Positions 1 to 8,200 of a DNA stretch of 50,091 nt are shown here, one piece after another; the stretch's first letter is position 1; every line of letters begins with the position of its first letter. A program made the position numbers and the translations under genes. The notes under the pieces were generated by a model, which worked only from the letters and a program-made list of their open reading frames with translations, had not been told where the DNA came from and did no database searches. The DNA is from Saccharopolyspora soli (GTDB taxonomy: Bacteria > Actinomycetota > Actinomycetes > Mycobacteriales > Pseudonocardiaceae), in contig NZ_JALBWV010000063.1 of NCBI RefSeq assembly GCF_022678645.1, positions 1 to 50,091 on the forward strand. Direction: 5' to 3'.

Positions 1-98
1 CCCCCCCCCCCCGCCCCCCCGCGGCGGGCCCGGCCCCCCCCCCCCCCCCCCCCCGCGCCGCGGGGGCCCCGGGGGGCCCCCCCCCCCCCCCCCCCCCC
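1..98. other. Low-complexity C/G block, probable sequencing artefact (cut by window edge)
   Basis: Almost pure C with short G runs, ending in a C run followed by ACGACC. It resembles the right half of two other blocks in the window (23228-23424 and 45925-46097), and its right edge matches the one at 46097. No gene can be read here. The real sequence is probably unknown; it may be a strong hairpin that failed in sequencing. Confidence 0.7.
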
Positions 99-119
99 AC
101 GACCGCTGACCTGCCGGAA

Positions 120-974
120 CTAGCCGCCCGCTGCGGCGAGCACCGCGCGGCCGGTGAGCACCTCGGCCAGGTGTTCGCGGTATTCGACGTCCGCGCTGGC
201 GTCGGACGCCGGGCTGGTTCCCTCCGTGGCGTGCTGGGCCGCCGCGCGGATCGCCTCGGCCGTGGCGGGCTGACCGACCAGGGCCTGTTCGACGCCGGTC
301 GCCCGGATCGGCGTCGGCCCCATGTTGGTCAGCCCGACGCGGGCCTGCGCGATCGTGCCGTCGGAGACCTGCACCGCGGCGGCCACGCCGACGATGGACC
401 AGGCTTGGGCGACGCGGTTGAACTTCTCGTAGTGCGCGCGCCACCCGGTCCACTTCGGCATCCGCACCTCGACAAGCAGTTCGCCGGGCTGCAGCGCGGT
501 GGTGAAGTAGTCCACGAAGAACTCGGCGGCGGGCACGGTGCGCCGCCCGGACGGACCGGCCACCACCATCTCGGCGTCCAGCACCAGCGCCGGGGCCGGT
601 AGGTCACCGGCCGGATCGGCGTGCGCCAGCGAGCCGCCGAAGGTGCCGCGATGCCGCACCTGCGGATCGGCGACCGTCCGGGTGGCCAGCGCGATCAGCT
701 TCGCGTGCTGCTGCACCAGCGGATCGCGCTGGACGTCGTGGTGCGTGGTCATCGCGCCGATGACCAGCGAGTCGCCGTCCTCGCGCACCCCGCGCAACGC
801 GGCGATCCGGCCGAGGTCGACGATCACCTGCGGATCGGCCAGCCGCATCCGCAGCACCGGCAGCAGGCTCTGCCCGCCAGCCAGCACCTTGGCGTCCTCC
901 CCGGCCTCGGTGAGCGCGACGACCGCCTCCTCCACAGTGGAGGGTGCGACGTAATCGAACTGGGCGGGAATCAC
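120..974 (-). CDS. FAD-binding (medium, CoxM-like) subunit of a molybdenum hydroxylase
   Basis: Medium subunit of a xanthine dehydrogenase/CO dehydrogenase-type enzyme, 284 aa. It binds FAD and passes electrons from the iron-sulphur subunit to an acceptor. Visible are the FAD-site motif LAGGQSLLPV (about residues 31-40) and a second Gly-rich segment, RGTFGGSLAHADPAGD, both typical of the FAD_binding_5 fold, followed by the CO_deh_flav_C domain. The GTG start at 974 overlaps the stop of the large subunit as GTGA (971-974), which indicates translational coupling. A longer open frame runs through the large-subunit gene but its N-terminal part is non-coding shadow. It is the last gene of the S-L-M series. 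The family is certain; the substrate is unknown. Confidence 0.93.
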   Translation of the reverse strand: MIPAQFDYVAPSTVEEAVVALTEAGEDAKVLAGGQSLLPVLRMRLADPQVIVDLGRIAALRGVREDGDSLVIGAMTTHHDVQRDPLVQQHAKLIALATRTVADPQVRHRGTFGGSLAHADPAGDLPAPALVLDAEMVVAGPSGRRTVPAAEFFVDYFTTALQPGELLVEVRMPKWTGWRAHYEKFNRVAQAWSIVGVAAAVQVSDGTIAQARVGLTNMGPTPIRATGVEQALVGQPATAEAIRAAAQHATEGTSPASDASADVEYREHLAEVLTGRAVLAAAGG

Positions 975-3361
975 CGGGTACCTCCCTGGGCGTCCATCGT
1001 GCGGGCGCGGGCCACGGCCCGCCACACCCGCTGCGGCGAGCACGGCATCTCCACGTCGTCGACGCCCATCGGGCGCAGGGCGTCCACGATCGCGTTCACC
1101 ACCGCCGGCGTCGAGGCGATGGTGCCCGCCTCGCCGACTCCCTTGACACCCAGCGGATTCGACGTCGCGCGGGTTTCGGTGCGGTCGGTGACGAACTCCG
1201 GCAGGTCGGCCGCCGAGGGCACCAGGTAGTCGGCCAGCGTCCCGGTGGTCAGTGTGCCGGACTCGTCGTACGTGGCCTCCTCGAACAACGCCTGCGCGAT
1301 GCCCTGCGCCAACCCGCCGTGCACCTGGCCTTCCGCGATCAGCGGGTTGACCACGGCGCCGATGTCGTCGACGCAGACGTACTTGCGGATCTTGACCTGC
1401 CCGGTCTCGGTGTCCACTTCGGTCGCGCACAGGTGCGTGCCGTGCGGGAAGGAGAAGTTCTCCGGGTCGAAGGTCGCTTCGGCGTCCAGGTTCGGCTCCA
1501 CCCCGTCCGGCAGGTCGTGCGCGGCGAACGCGGCGAGCGCGACCTCGGCCAACGCGGTGCCCCGGTCGGTGCCGCGCACGCCGAAGCGCCCGGCGGTGAA
1601 CTCCACGTCGTCCTCGGCGCATTCCAGCATGTGCGCGGCGATCCGCTTGGCCTTCTCCACGACCTTGTCCGCCGCGTTGACCACCGCCATGCCGCCGACG
1701 GCCAGCGACCGCGACCCGTAGGTGTCCATGCCCTTCGGCGAGACCTGCGTGTCGCCGTGCAGCACCTCGACGTCCTCGAACGGGACGCCGAGCCGGTCGG
1801 CCACGATCTGGCTCCACGCCGTCTCGTGCCCCTGCCCGTGCGGTGACGCTCCGGTGACGACCTCGACCTTGCCGGTCGGCAGCACCCGGATCGCGGCGTG
1901 TTCCCAGCCGCCCGCACCGTAGGACAGCGAGCCCAGCACGCGTGACGGGGCCAGTCCGCACATCTCGGTGAACGTCGAGATGCCGATGCCCAACTGGACC
2001 GGGTCGCCGGAGCGGCGCCGTTCTTCCTGCTCCTCGCGGAGTGCCTGGTAGCCGAACAGGTCCACGGCCCGATCGGTGGCGGCCTCGTAGTTGCCGGAGT
2101 CGTAGGTGAGCCCGGAAACCGTGTTGTACGGGAATTCCTCGTGCGCGATCCAGTTCTTGCGCCGCAGTTCCATCGGATCCATGTCGAGTTCGGCCGCGAG
2201 CTCGTCCATCATCCGCTCGATGGCGAACGTCGCCTCCGGCCGTCCCGCGCCGCGGTAGGCGTCGGTGGGCGTCTTGTTGGTGAACACGTTGGTGCAGCTG
2301 AAGTGGTAGGCGGGGATCTTGTAGATCGCGTTGAACATGAACGCGCCCAGGATCGGAATGCCCGGCGTGACCAGCCGCAGGTAGGCGCCCATGTCGGCGA
2401 GCAGTTCGACCTTCAGCCCGGTGATCTTGCCGTCCCGGGTCGCCGACATCGACAGCTGCTGGACCTGGTCCCGGCCGTGGTGCGCGGAAACCATCGTTTC
2501 GGAGCGGGATTCCGTCCACTTCACCGGCCGACCCAGCTTGCGGGCCAGCACGAAGGCGATGAACTCCTCCGGCGTCACCTGCAGCTTGCCGCCGAACCCG
2601 CCGCCCACGTCCGGCGCGACGACCCGGATCTTCTGCTCCGGCACGCCGAGCGACATCGCCAGCATCAGCCGCAGGATGTGCGGCACCTGGGTGGCCGACC
2701 ACATGGTGATCTGCTCACCGGTCGGATCGACGACCACCGAGCGCGGCTCCATGAACGCCGGGATCAGCCGCTGCTGCCGGAAGGTCCGGTCGATGCGCAC
2801 CTCGGCGGTGCGCAACGCCTGCTCGACGTCGCCGCCGGTCCCGGCCTCGCCCGAGTCGAACGTCCAGGTCGCGTTGCGGTTGGTGCCCAGATCTTCGTGC
2901 ACCAGCGGCGAATCCGGTTGCAACGCCGCGGCCATGTCGAGCACGACCGGCAAATCGTCGTAGTCGACGTCGATGGCGTCCAACGCGTCGCGCGCTTCGG
3001 CCGCGCTGCGCGCCGCGACCACCGCCACCGCCTCCCCGGCGAAGCGCACCTCGTCCACCGCCATCGGCGGTGCCGCGGGCGCTTTCATGTCCTCCGTGAT
3101 CGGCCACGCGCACGGCAGGCTGCCCTGCTCGTCGGCGATGTCCCGACCGGTGATCACCGCCACGACGCCGGGCATCCGGCGTGCGGCGTCGGTGTCGATC
3201 GACGCGATCCGGGCGTGCGCGGCCGGACTGCGCAGGATCGCCAGGTGCAGCGTGCCCGCCGGTGTCAGGTTGTCGGTCCAGCGGGTTCGCCCGGTGATCA
3301 GCCGCGCGTCTTCCTTGCGCTTGCGGGAGCGCCCGAGTTCCGGTTCCACGACCGATGTCAT
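971..3361 (-). CDS. Molybdopterin-binding large subunit, form II CoxL-type hydroxylase
   Basis: Catalytic subunit of a xanthine oxidase-family molybdenum hydroxylase, 796 aa, with the Ald_Xan_dh_C hammerhead domain (about 20-130) followed by the molybdopterin-binding domains. GGGFGGK (253-259) is the conserved Moco loop. The active-site loop reads AYRGAGR (368-374), the signature of form II 'CoxL-like' proteins; true form I CO dehydrogenase has AYXCSFR. GVGEAG near the C-terminus carries the expected catalytic Glu. CO oxidation should therefore not be assumed; purines, aldehydes or N-heterocycles are possible substrates. The ATG overlaps the stop of the 2Fe-2S gene (ATGA at 3358-3361). It needs the cytosine-dinucleotide form of the molybdenum cofactor in known relatives, matured here probably by XdhC. 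Confidence 0.94.
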   Translation of the reverse strand: MTSVVEPELGRSRKRKEDARLITGRTRWTDNLTPAGTLHLAILRSPAAHARIASIDTDAARRMPGVVAVITGRDIADEQGSLPCAWPITEDMKAPAAPPMAVDEVRFAGEAVAVVAARSAAEARDALDAIDVDYDDLPVVLDMAAALQPDSPLVHEDLGTNRNATWTFDSGEAGTGGDVEQALRTAEVRIDRTFRQQRLIPAFMEPRSVVVDPTGEQITMWSATQVPHILRLMLAMSLGVPEQKIRVVAPDVGGGFGGKLQVTPEEFIAFVLARKLGRPVKWTESRSETMVSAHHGRDQVQQLSMSATRDGKITGLKVELLADMGAYLRLVTPGIPILGAFMFNAIYKIPAYHFSCTNVFTNKTPTDAYRGAGRPEATFAIERMMDELAAELDMDPMELRRKNWIAHEEFPYNTVSGLTYDSGNYEAATDRAVDLFGYQALREEQEERRRSGDPVQLGIGISTFTEMCGLAPSRVLGSLSYGAGGWEHAAIRVLPTGKVEVVTGASPHGQGHETAWSQIVADRLGVPFEDVEVLHGDTQVSPKGMDTYGSRSLAVGGMAVVNAADKVVEKAKRIAAHMLECAEDDVEFTAGRFGVRGTDRGTALAEVALAAFAAHDLPDGVEPNLDAEATFDPENFSFPHGTHLCATEVDTETGQVKIRKYVCVDDIGAVVNPLIAEGQVHGGLAQGIAQALFEEATYDESGTLTTGTLADYLVPSAADLPEFVTDRTETRATSNPLGVKGVGEAGTIASTPAVVNAIVDALRPMGVDDVEMPCSPQRVWRAVARARTMDAQGGTR

Positions 3362-3918
3362 GACTGCCGACCTCCCGTCACCTTCGCCTGCTCGTCAGCG
3401 GGTGTCCGAGGTACCGGAGTGTCCTCGGTGTGCTCGACAGCAGGCCCGACACCGGGCTGCATGCGCTGCGCCGCGTCGCGGACCGCGCGGACGATGTTCT
3501 GGTAACCGGTGCAGCGGCAGAGGTTTCCCTCCATGCCGTCCCGGATCTGCTCGTCATCGGGTTCGGGCACTTCGGCGAGCAGGTCCAACGCCTGCATGAT
3601 CATCCCCGGTGTGCAGAACCCGCACTGCAAGGCGTGGTTGTCGTGGAATGCCTGCTGCAACGGGTGCAGTTGGCCGTCTTGGGCGAGCCCTTCGATGGTG
3701 GTCACGTCGTGCCCGTCGGCCTGCACCGCGAGCACCGAACAGGACTTGACGCTGTGGCCGTCCAAGTGGACGGTGCACGCGCCGCAGTTGCTGGTGTCGC
3801 AACCGACGACGGTGCCTACTTTGCCGAGACGTTCGCGGAGGTATTGGACGAGCAGCAGGCGCGGCTCGACCTCATCGGTGTATTGGGTGCCGTCGACGTT
3901 GACGGTGATGCGCGGCAT
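3358..3918 (-). CDS. 2Fe-2S small subunit (CoxS-like) of the molybdenum hydroxylase
   Basis: Iron-sulphur subunit, 186 aa, transferring electrons from molybdenum to FAD. The N-terminal plant-type ferredoxin domain has Cys40, 45, 48 and 60 (C-x4-C-x2-C...C). The C-terminal 2Fe-2S domain has CGFC (99-102) and CRC (134-136). The ATG at 3918 was chosen because AAGGAGG lies just upstream and the family N-terminus (MPRITVNVDG) starts there; an open frame extends further upstream without family similarity. About 25 residues at the C-terminus go beyond the usual fold and are Pro/Glu-rich. It is the first gene of the S-L-M trio. The 290 bp gap before it (up to xdhC) probably contains a separate promoter, but I see no convincing -10/-35 pair. 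Confidence 0.95.
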   Translation of the reverse strand: MPRITVNVDGTQYTDEVEPRLLLVQYLRERLGKVGTVVGCDTSNCGACTVHLDGHSVKSCSVLAVQADGHDVTTIEGLAQDGQLHPLQQAFHDNHALQCGFCTPGMIMQALDLLAEVPEPDDEQIRDGMEGNLCRCTGYQNIVRAVRDAAQRMQPGVGPAVEHTEDTPVPRTPADEQAKVTGGRQS

Positions 3919-4166
3919 TGGGCGGCCTCCTTGGAGGAACTGGCCCGCGGTGCGCGGACGGTCGGGAACAGACTGCTCCGCCTGGGTGACGGAAGTCACT
4001 GGAGTGAGCCTGCTACGCCAACCGAACGCGGGCAAGCGCTGAAAGCGTTGTCTCCGAATTCGCTCTCCGTGGCGGTTGTCGGTAGCGCAACCTCAGCGCC
4101 TGTCGTTGAGCCCGTGCCCCTGGCCACCCTGCTGAGACGACATGGGAGAACGCCAGTGGAGGCCCT

Positions 4167-4196
4167 GCAGCGGTGCCGGTGCGGCACCGCCGCTGC
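4167..4196 (-). terminator. Hairpin after xdhC
   Basis: GCAGCGG...CCGCTGC inverted repeat with an inner TGCCG/CGGCA pair, 12 bp downstream of the xdhC stop in the direction of transcription. There is no T-run, so termination is only a guess. It separates the xdhC gene from the S-L-M trio. Confidence 0.3.
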
Positions 4197-4208
4197 AAGA
4201 CCAAAAAC

Positions 4209-5327
4209 TCACGAGTGGTGGTGAATCGGCCCCTCGACGTCGGAGAGTCGCACCCCGCGGCCACCCCAGCGCAACGCGATCAGCTCCGCCGCGATGGACA
4301 CCGCGGTCTCCTCCGGGGTGCGGGCACCGAGGTCGAGGCCGATCGGCGAGGAGAGCCTTTCGAGCTCGGCATCGGTCAGTCCCTGCTCCCGCAGCCGCCG
4401 CAGCCGGTCCTCGTGGGTCCGCCGGGAGCCCATCGCGCCCACGTAACCGACGTTCTGCCGCAGCGCCGCCTCCAGCACCGGCACGTCGAACTTCGGGTCG
4501 TGGGTGAGCACCATGACCGCGGTCCGCTCGTCCAGCCGTCCGGCCTCCGCCTCGGCGGCCAGGTAGCGGTGCGGCCAGTCCACCACCACGTCGTCGACGC
4601 CCGGGAACCGGCTGTGCGTGGCGAAAACCGGTCGCGCGTCGCAAACCGTGACCCGGTAGCCGAGGAACGCGCCCATCCGGGCCATCGCGGCGGCGAAGTC
4701 GATCGCGCCGAACACCAGCATGCGCGGCGGCGGCTCGAAGGAGTTCACGAACACCCGCAGCCCTTCGCCCCGGCGCTGCCCCTCCGGGCCGTACTCGATG
4801 ACACCGCTGCGACCGCTGGCCAGCATGCCGCGCGCATCGTCGGCCACCGCGTCGTCGATCCGTCCCGCCCCGAGACCGCCGCTGGTGCGGTCGCGCCACA
4901 CCAGCAGGTGCGAGCCGACCCTGGCGGCGTCGGGGTGTTCCAGGACGGTGGCGACGGCGACCGGCTCCTCGGCTCGCACCGACGCGGCGACCACGTCCAG
5001 CTCCGGGAACGTCTCCTGATCCACCCGTTCCACGAAGACATCGAGGATCCCGCCGCAGGTCAGACCCACGGCGAAGGCATCGTCGTCGCTGACGCCGTAG
5101 CGCCGCATGACCGGCTCGGCGCCCTCCAGCACACCGGTGGCTTCCTCGTAGACCGCGCCCTCGACGCAGCCGCCGGAAACGCTCCCGATGGCTTCGCCGC
5201 CGCCGGTCACCAGCATCGACGCCCCCGGCGGTCGGGGCGCCGACTTGAACGTCGCGACCACGGTGCCCAGCCCGACGGCCTCGCCCGCCTCCCACCTCTT
5301 GGTCAACTCGTCCAGCACATCGCGCAC
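4209..5327 (-). CDS. XdhC/CoxF-family molybdenum hydroxylase maturation factor
   Basis: Accessory protein of 372 aa. XdhC relatives bind molybdenum cofactor, promote its sulphuration and insert it into the hydroxylase large subunit. The N-terminal XdhC_CoxI domain includes a GGGEAIGSVSGGCVEG stretch (about 42-57) and CGG near 91-93. The C-terminal Rossmann-like XdhC_C domain includes MLVFGAIDFAAA, VTVCDARPVF and GYVGAMGSRRT. The position between CoxE-like and CoxS-like genes fits this role. The protein ends in three His residues. Family assignment is firm; the exact partner is inferred from context. Confidence 0.92.
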   Translation of the reverse strand: MRDVLDELTKRWEAGEAVGLGTVVATFKSAPRPPGASMLVTGGGEAIGSVSGGCVEGAVYEEATGVLEGAEPVMRRYGVSDDDAFAVGLTCGGILDVFVERVDQETFPELDVVAASVRAEEPVAVATVLEHPDAARVGSHLLVWRDRTSGGLGAGRIDDAVADDARGMLASGRSGVIEYGPEGQRRGEGLRVFVNSFEPPPRMLVFGAIDFAAAMARMGAFLGYRVTVCDARPVFATHSRFPGVDDVVVDWPHRYLAAEAEAGRLDERTAVMVLTHDPKFDVPVLEAALRQNVGYVGAMGSRRTHEDRLRRLREQGLTDAELERLSSPIGLDLGARTPEETAVSIAAELIALRWGGRGVRLSDVEGPIHHHS

Positions 5328-5363
5328 AGCGCACCTCCGCTTCTCGACGCCTCCCGGCGCTGT

Positions 5364-5433
5364 GTGCCAGTTTCGGGCAAAACTGACACGCTCCTAGCCC
5401 GGTTTCCGGGCGCCAGTTCTAGGCAGAACTGGC
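5364..5433. repeat. Three stacked hairpins between VWA and xdhC genes
   Basis: Three adjacent inverted repeats: GTGCCAGTTT/AAACTGACAC (5364-5389, one mismatch), GCCCGG-TTT-CCGGGC (5397-5411, perfect) and GCCAGTTCT/AGAACTGGC (5412-5433, perfect). The third overlaps the last codons of the VWA gene. The first and third share a CCAGTT core. They could attenuate transcription or protect mRNA ends inside this operon. Confidence 0.6.
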
Positions 5434-6558
5434 AGGCACCTGGGCTGGCTCGTCCCCGCACTGGGACAGTCGCCGGACCCAGGACCACACGTCCTCCAGC
5501 GATCGCAAGCTGTGTCCGGCCACCATCCGGTCAACGTGCGGCATGGCCGCCACAATTCCGGATTGCACCGGTTGATATCCGTCATGTCCGGCGTGCGGGT
5601 TCGCCCAGATCACCGCGCGGGCCAATCGTCGCAGCCGCCGCATCTGCTCGGTGAGCGCCGCCGCGTCACCGCGTTCCCAGCCGTCGGAGAACAACACGAC
5701 CACCGAACCCCGCGCGACACCCCGCTGCCCCCAGCGGTCCAGGAACACCCGCAACGTCTCGCCGAGCCGGGTACCGCCGGAGAAGTCCGGCACGGCGCGG
5801 GACGCCGCCAACAACGCGGCCTCCGGGTCGCGCTGCCGGAGCTGCCTGCTCACCCGCGTCATCCGGGTGCCCAGCGTGAAAACCTCGGTGCTGGCAGGTG
5901 ATCGACGCACCACGACGTGCGCGAACCGCAACAGCGCATCGGCGTACGGGCTCATCGAGCCCGAGACGTCGATCAACAGCACCACCCGGCGCGGCCGTCG
6001 CGAACGCTTCTGGCGCGGCAACCGGATCGGCTCGCCACCGGAGCGCAACAGCTCGCGCAGCGTGGCGCGCGGGCTGAGCGCGCCGCGCTTGTTGCGGCGG
6101 TGCCGCAGCGCGGGCCGCGAGGGCGGTTCCGGGCGCAGCACCGCGAGCATGCGGCGCAGGTGCTCGCGCTCCGGCACACCAAGCTCCGCGAGGTCGCGAC
6201 GGCGGAGCACCTCCGCGTCGCTCGCGGCGGCGGCAAGCGGCTCGTCCGCGTCGCCGTCGCCCTCGCCGTCGGCAGCGGTGAGCGCAGCGATCCGCGCCGG
6301 ACGCGGCAGCGGACGGCCCGGCTGCTCGGCGGGCAGCGCAGCGCCGCCGAACCAGCTGCCGAAGGCAGCGTCGTAGCGGGGGACGTCGTCCGGGTCGGAG
6401 CACAGCGTGAGGCGGCCAGCCCAGTAGACCGCGGCGCGGTCGTCGATGCCGACGTGTTCGGTGGCGGCGAGGAATGCCTGGACGCGGGTGGGGCCGCAGG
6501 CCATCCCGGAGTGGCGCAGGGCGCGGGCGAAGCCGACCAGGCCGGTCAAGGTCTGCAT
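5419..6558 (-). CDS. VWA domain protein, CoxE family
   Basis: 379 aa protein of the CoxE family (VWA_CoxE). In characterised CO dehydrogenase systems CoxD (MoxR ATPase) and CoxE work together in building the metal centre of the large subunit. The N-terminal half has a Gly/Asp-rich linker (about 95-112) and a basic stretch (183-191). The C-terminal von Willebrand A domain starts VVLLIDVSGSMS (192-203), with the MIDAS motif DxSGS intact at 197-201, and continues with FSDGWERGD. It lies downstream of the MoxR gene in the usual pair, separated from it by a long perfect hairpin. Family is clear; its client is inferred from the neighbours. Confidence 0.92.
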   Translation of the reverse strand: MQTLTGLVGFARALRHSGMACGPTRVQAFLAATEHVGIDDRAAVYWAGRLTLCSDPDDVPRYDAAFGSWFGGAALPAEQPGRPLPRPARIAALTAADGEGDGDADEPLAAAASDAEVLRRRDLAELGVPEREHLRRMLAVLRPEPPSRPALRHRRNKRGALSPRATLRELLRSGGEPIRLPRQKRSRRPRRVVLLIDVSGSMSPYADALLRFAHVVVRRSPASTEVFTLGTRMTRVSRQLRQRDPEAALLAASRAVPDFSGGTRLGETLRVFLDRWGQRGVARGSVVVLFSDGWERGDAAALTEQMRRLRRLARAVIWANPHAGHDGYQPVQSGIVAAMPHVDRMVAGHSLRSLEDVWSWVRRLSQCGDEPAQVPASSA

Positions 6559-6573
6559 TTCGCCCCCTTCGGT

Positions 6574-6615
6574 CGTGAGTGCTCAACCGGGTTGGAGCCC
6601 GGTTGAGCACTCACG
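6574..6615. repeat. 18-bp perfect inverted repeat, intergenic hairpin
   Basis: Arms CGTGAGTGCTCAACCGGG (6574-6591) and its exact complement (6598-6615) around a TTGGAG loop, placed between the MoxR stop and the VWA start. There is no T-run. The left arm plus loop recurs in decayed form at 23101-23128, so this is a dispersed element and not a gene-specific site. It could reduce read-through from moxR to the VWA gene. Confidence 0.85.
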
Positions 6616-6625
6616 AGCAGTGCTC

Positions 6626-7513
6626 TCACGGTGCCACGATGCCCGCGGCACGAACCCGTTCGGCGTCCTCGCGGTACTTCAGCACCGCGCCCAACGTGGT
6701 CGCGGCGACCTCGGTGTCCAGCTCGTTCTGGTCGAGCGCCTGCAACGCCTGCGCCCAGTCCAGCGCCTCCGCCACGCCTGGCGGCTTCAGCAGCTCCATC
6801 TGCCGCATCCGCTGCACCGCGGCAGCCACCTGCTCGGCCAGCCGGATCTCCAGTCCCGGCAGGCGGCGCCGCAGGATCGCCACCTCCCGGTCCAGGTCCG
6901 GATGTTCCAGCCAGTGGTAGAGGCAACGGCGCTTCAGCGCGTCGTGCACCTCGCGCGTCCGGTTCGAGGTCAGGACCACGATCGGCGGCTCCGGTGCCGT
7001 CACCACTCCGAACTCCGGAATGGTGACCGCGTATTCCGACAGCACCTCCAGCAGGAACGCCTCGAACTCGTCGTCGGCGCGGTCGATCTCGTCGACGAGC
7101 AGCACGCAGGGCGCCTCCTGCAACGCGCGCAACAGCGGCCGCGCCAGCAGGAATCGCGGGGTGTAGAGGGAGGATTCGGCGGCGTCGACGTCCAGCTCAC
7201 CGCTGGAGGCCGCTTCCAGCGTGCGCAGGTGCAGCAGCTGGCGCGGGAAGTCCCAGTCGTAGAGCGCCTGCGCGGCGTCGATCCCCTCGTGGCACTGCAA
7301 CCGGATCAGATCCACCCCGAGCGCCGTGGCCAGGGCTTGCGCCAGCGCCGTCTTCCCGGTGCCGGGTTCGCCCTCGCACAGCAGCGGGCGACGCATCCGC
7401 ATCGCCAGGAAAGCCGCCGTCGCAATGCCATCGTCGGGCAGGTACCCGGTCTCGTTCAACGCCGTCGCGACCTCGGCCGGGGACTTCATGTCAAACGCGT
7501 CATCCACCGCCAT
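6626..7513 (-). CDS. MoxR-type AAA ATPase (CoxD-like)
   Basis: 295 aa AAA ATPase of the MoxR family, which acts as a chaperone with a VWA partner in metalloenzyme maturation. Walker A is GEPGTGKT (48-55), Walker B is VLLVDE ending at 141-142, and a sensor-like LTSNRTREV segment follows at about 177-185. A helical C-terminal lid is present. Gene order moxR, VWA, xdhC, S, L, M on one strand makes it the probable first gene of the maturation part of the island. Start at ATG 7513; upstream is only 45 bp to the TetR stop, so a promoter inside that gap or read-through from the TetR gene is needed. Confidence 0.93.
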   Translation of the reverse strand: MAVDDAFDMKSPAEVATALNETGYLPDDGIATAAFLAMRMRRPLLCEGEPGTGKTALAQALATALGVDLIRLQCHEGIDAAQALYDWDFPRQLLHLRTLEAASSGELDVDAAESSLYTPRFLLARPLLRALQEAPCVLLVDEIDRADDEFEAFLLEVLSEYAVTIPEFGVVTAPEPPIVVLTSNRTREVHDALKRRCLYHWLEHPDLDREVAILRRRLPGLEIRLAEQVAAAVQRMRQMELLKPPGVAEALDWAQALQALDQNELDTEVAATTLGAVLKYREDAERVRAAGIVAP

Positions 7514-7558
7514 GCCGCCGAGCGTATTCGAACAACCGGCCCGAAGGCGATGAGCCGA

Positions 7559-8137
7559 TCATCCGGCGAGCAGATCCCGAACCGCGTCGGCCACTGTGCC
7601 AACCTCCAAGGCGGGGATCGGATCACCGCGCACCAGGTACCGCCGAACCACCGCGTAGGGCAGATCCACGACCGCGAGGACAACGCGGGAGTGCCCGCGG
7701 GCATCGGTCCGGCCGAGCCGTTGCGCCAGGTCCGCCAGGGCCTGCTCTACCTGCGCGTTCCCAGCCGCCAGGCGGTCGCGGGCCGACTCCGCCCACTCCG
7801 CCGCGCCGAAGGCGCCAGCCCCGGCCAGCAGCACTTTCGCCTCGTCCGGGTGCGCGCGGCACCACTTGACCACGTACCGCGCCGCCGCGACCGCGGCTTC
7901 CTGCGGTTGGCCGTCGAGCGCGGCGAAAAAGCCTTCCTGGAACCGGAAAGCGGTGCGCAGCCACAACGCCGACAACAGCGCGGCCTGGTCCGGGAAGCGG
8001 TGGTAGACCGAGCCGCTCGGCGCGCCCGCGGCCCGCGCCACTGCGGCCATCGTCACACCTCGCGGCCCGGTTTCCGCGACGAGCGCCACAGCGGCATCGA
8101 GGAGTCGGTCGGCGTCGTGCTGGGGAGGTCTACCCAT
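7559..8137 (-). CDS. TetR-family transcriptional repressor
   Basis: 192 aa. The N-terminal helix-turn-helix (about residues 8-52) includes ETGPRGVTMAAVARAAG and GSVYHRFPDQAALL, a standard TetR DNA-binding domain. The C-terminal ligand domain is not recognisable beyond the family. It is divergent from a SRPBCC gene with only 63 bp between the start codons, and that gap has two matching 18-bp palindromes. This predicts autoregulation plus control of the SRPBCC gene. The ligand is unknown. Confidence 0.93.
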   Translation of the reverse strand: MGRPPQHDADRLLDAAVALVAETGPRGVTMAAVARAAGAPSGSVYHRFPDQAALLSALWLRTAFRFQEGFFAALDGQPQEAAVAAARYVVKWCRAHPDEAKVLLAGAGAFGAAEWAESARDRLAAGNAQVEQALADLAQRLGRTDARGHSRVVLAVVDLPYAVVRRYLVRGDPIPALEVGTVADAVRDLLAG

Positions 8138-8140
8138 GTA

Positions 8141-8183
8141 TTGGAGGATATGCTCTAATTCAGTTTTAGAGATAATCCTCTAA
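8141..8183. promoter_or_regulatory. Two tandem TetR operators in a divergent promoter
   Basis: Two 18-bp palindromes: TTGGAGGATATGCTCTAA (8141-8158) and TTAGAGATAATCCTCTAA (8166-8183). The second has perfect TTAGAG/CTCTAA arms and the first differs in one position of the arm. Their centres are 25 bp apart. This AT-rich stretch lies between the TetR and SRPBCC start codons and stands out against the GC-rich surroundings. Binding by the adjacent TetR protein is inferred from position. Confidence 0.8.
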
Positions 8184-8200
8184 AAATCGAGGAGGTCGCG

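Noticed and set aside
971..3361. Annotation of the large subunit as aerobic carbon monoxide dehydrogenase
   Set aside because: The active-site loop AYRGAGR is form II; the form I signature with Cys-Ser-Phe-Arg is absent.
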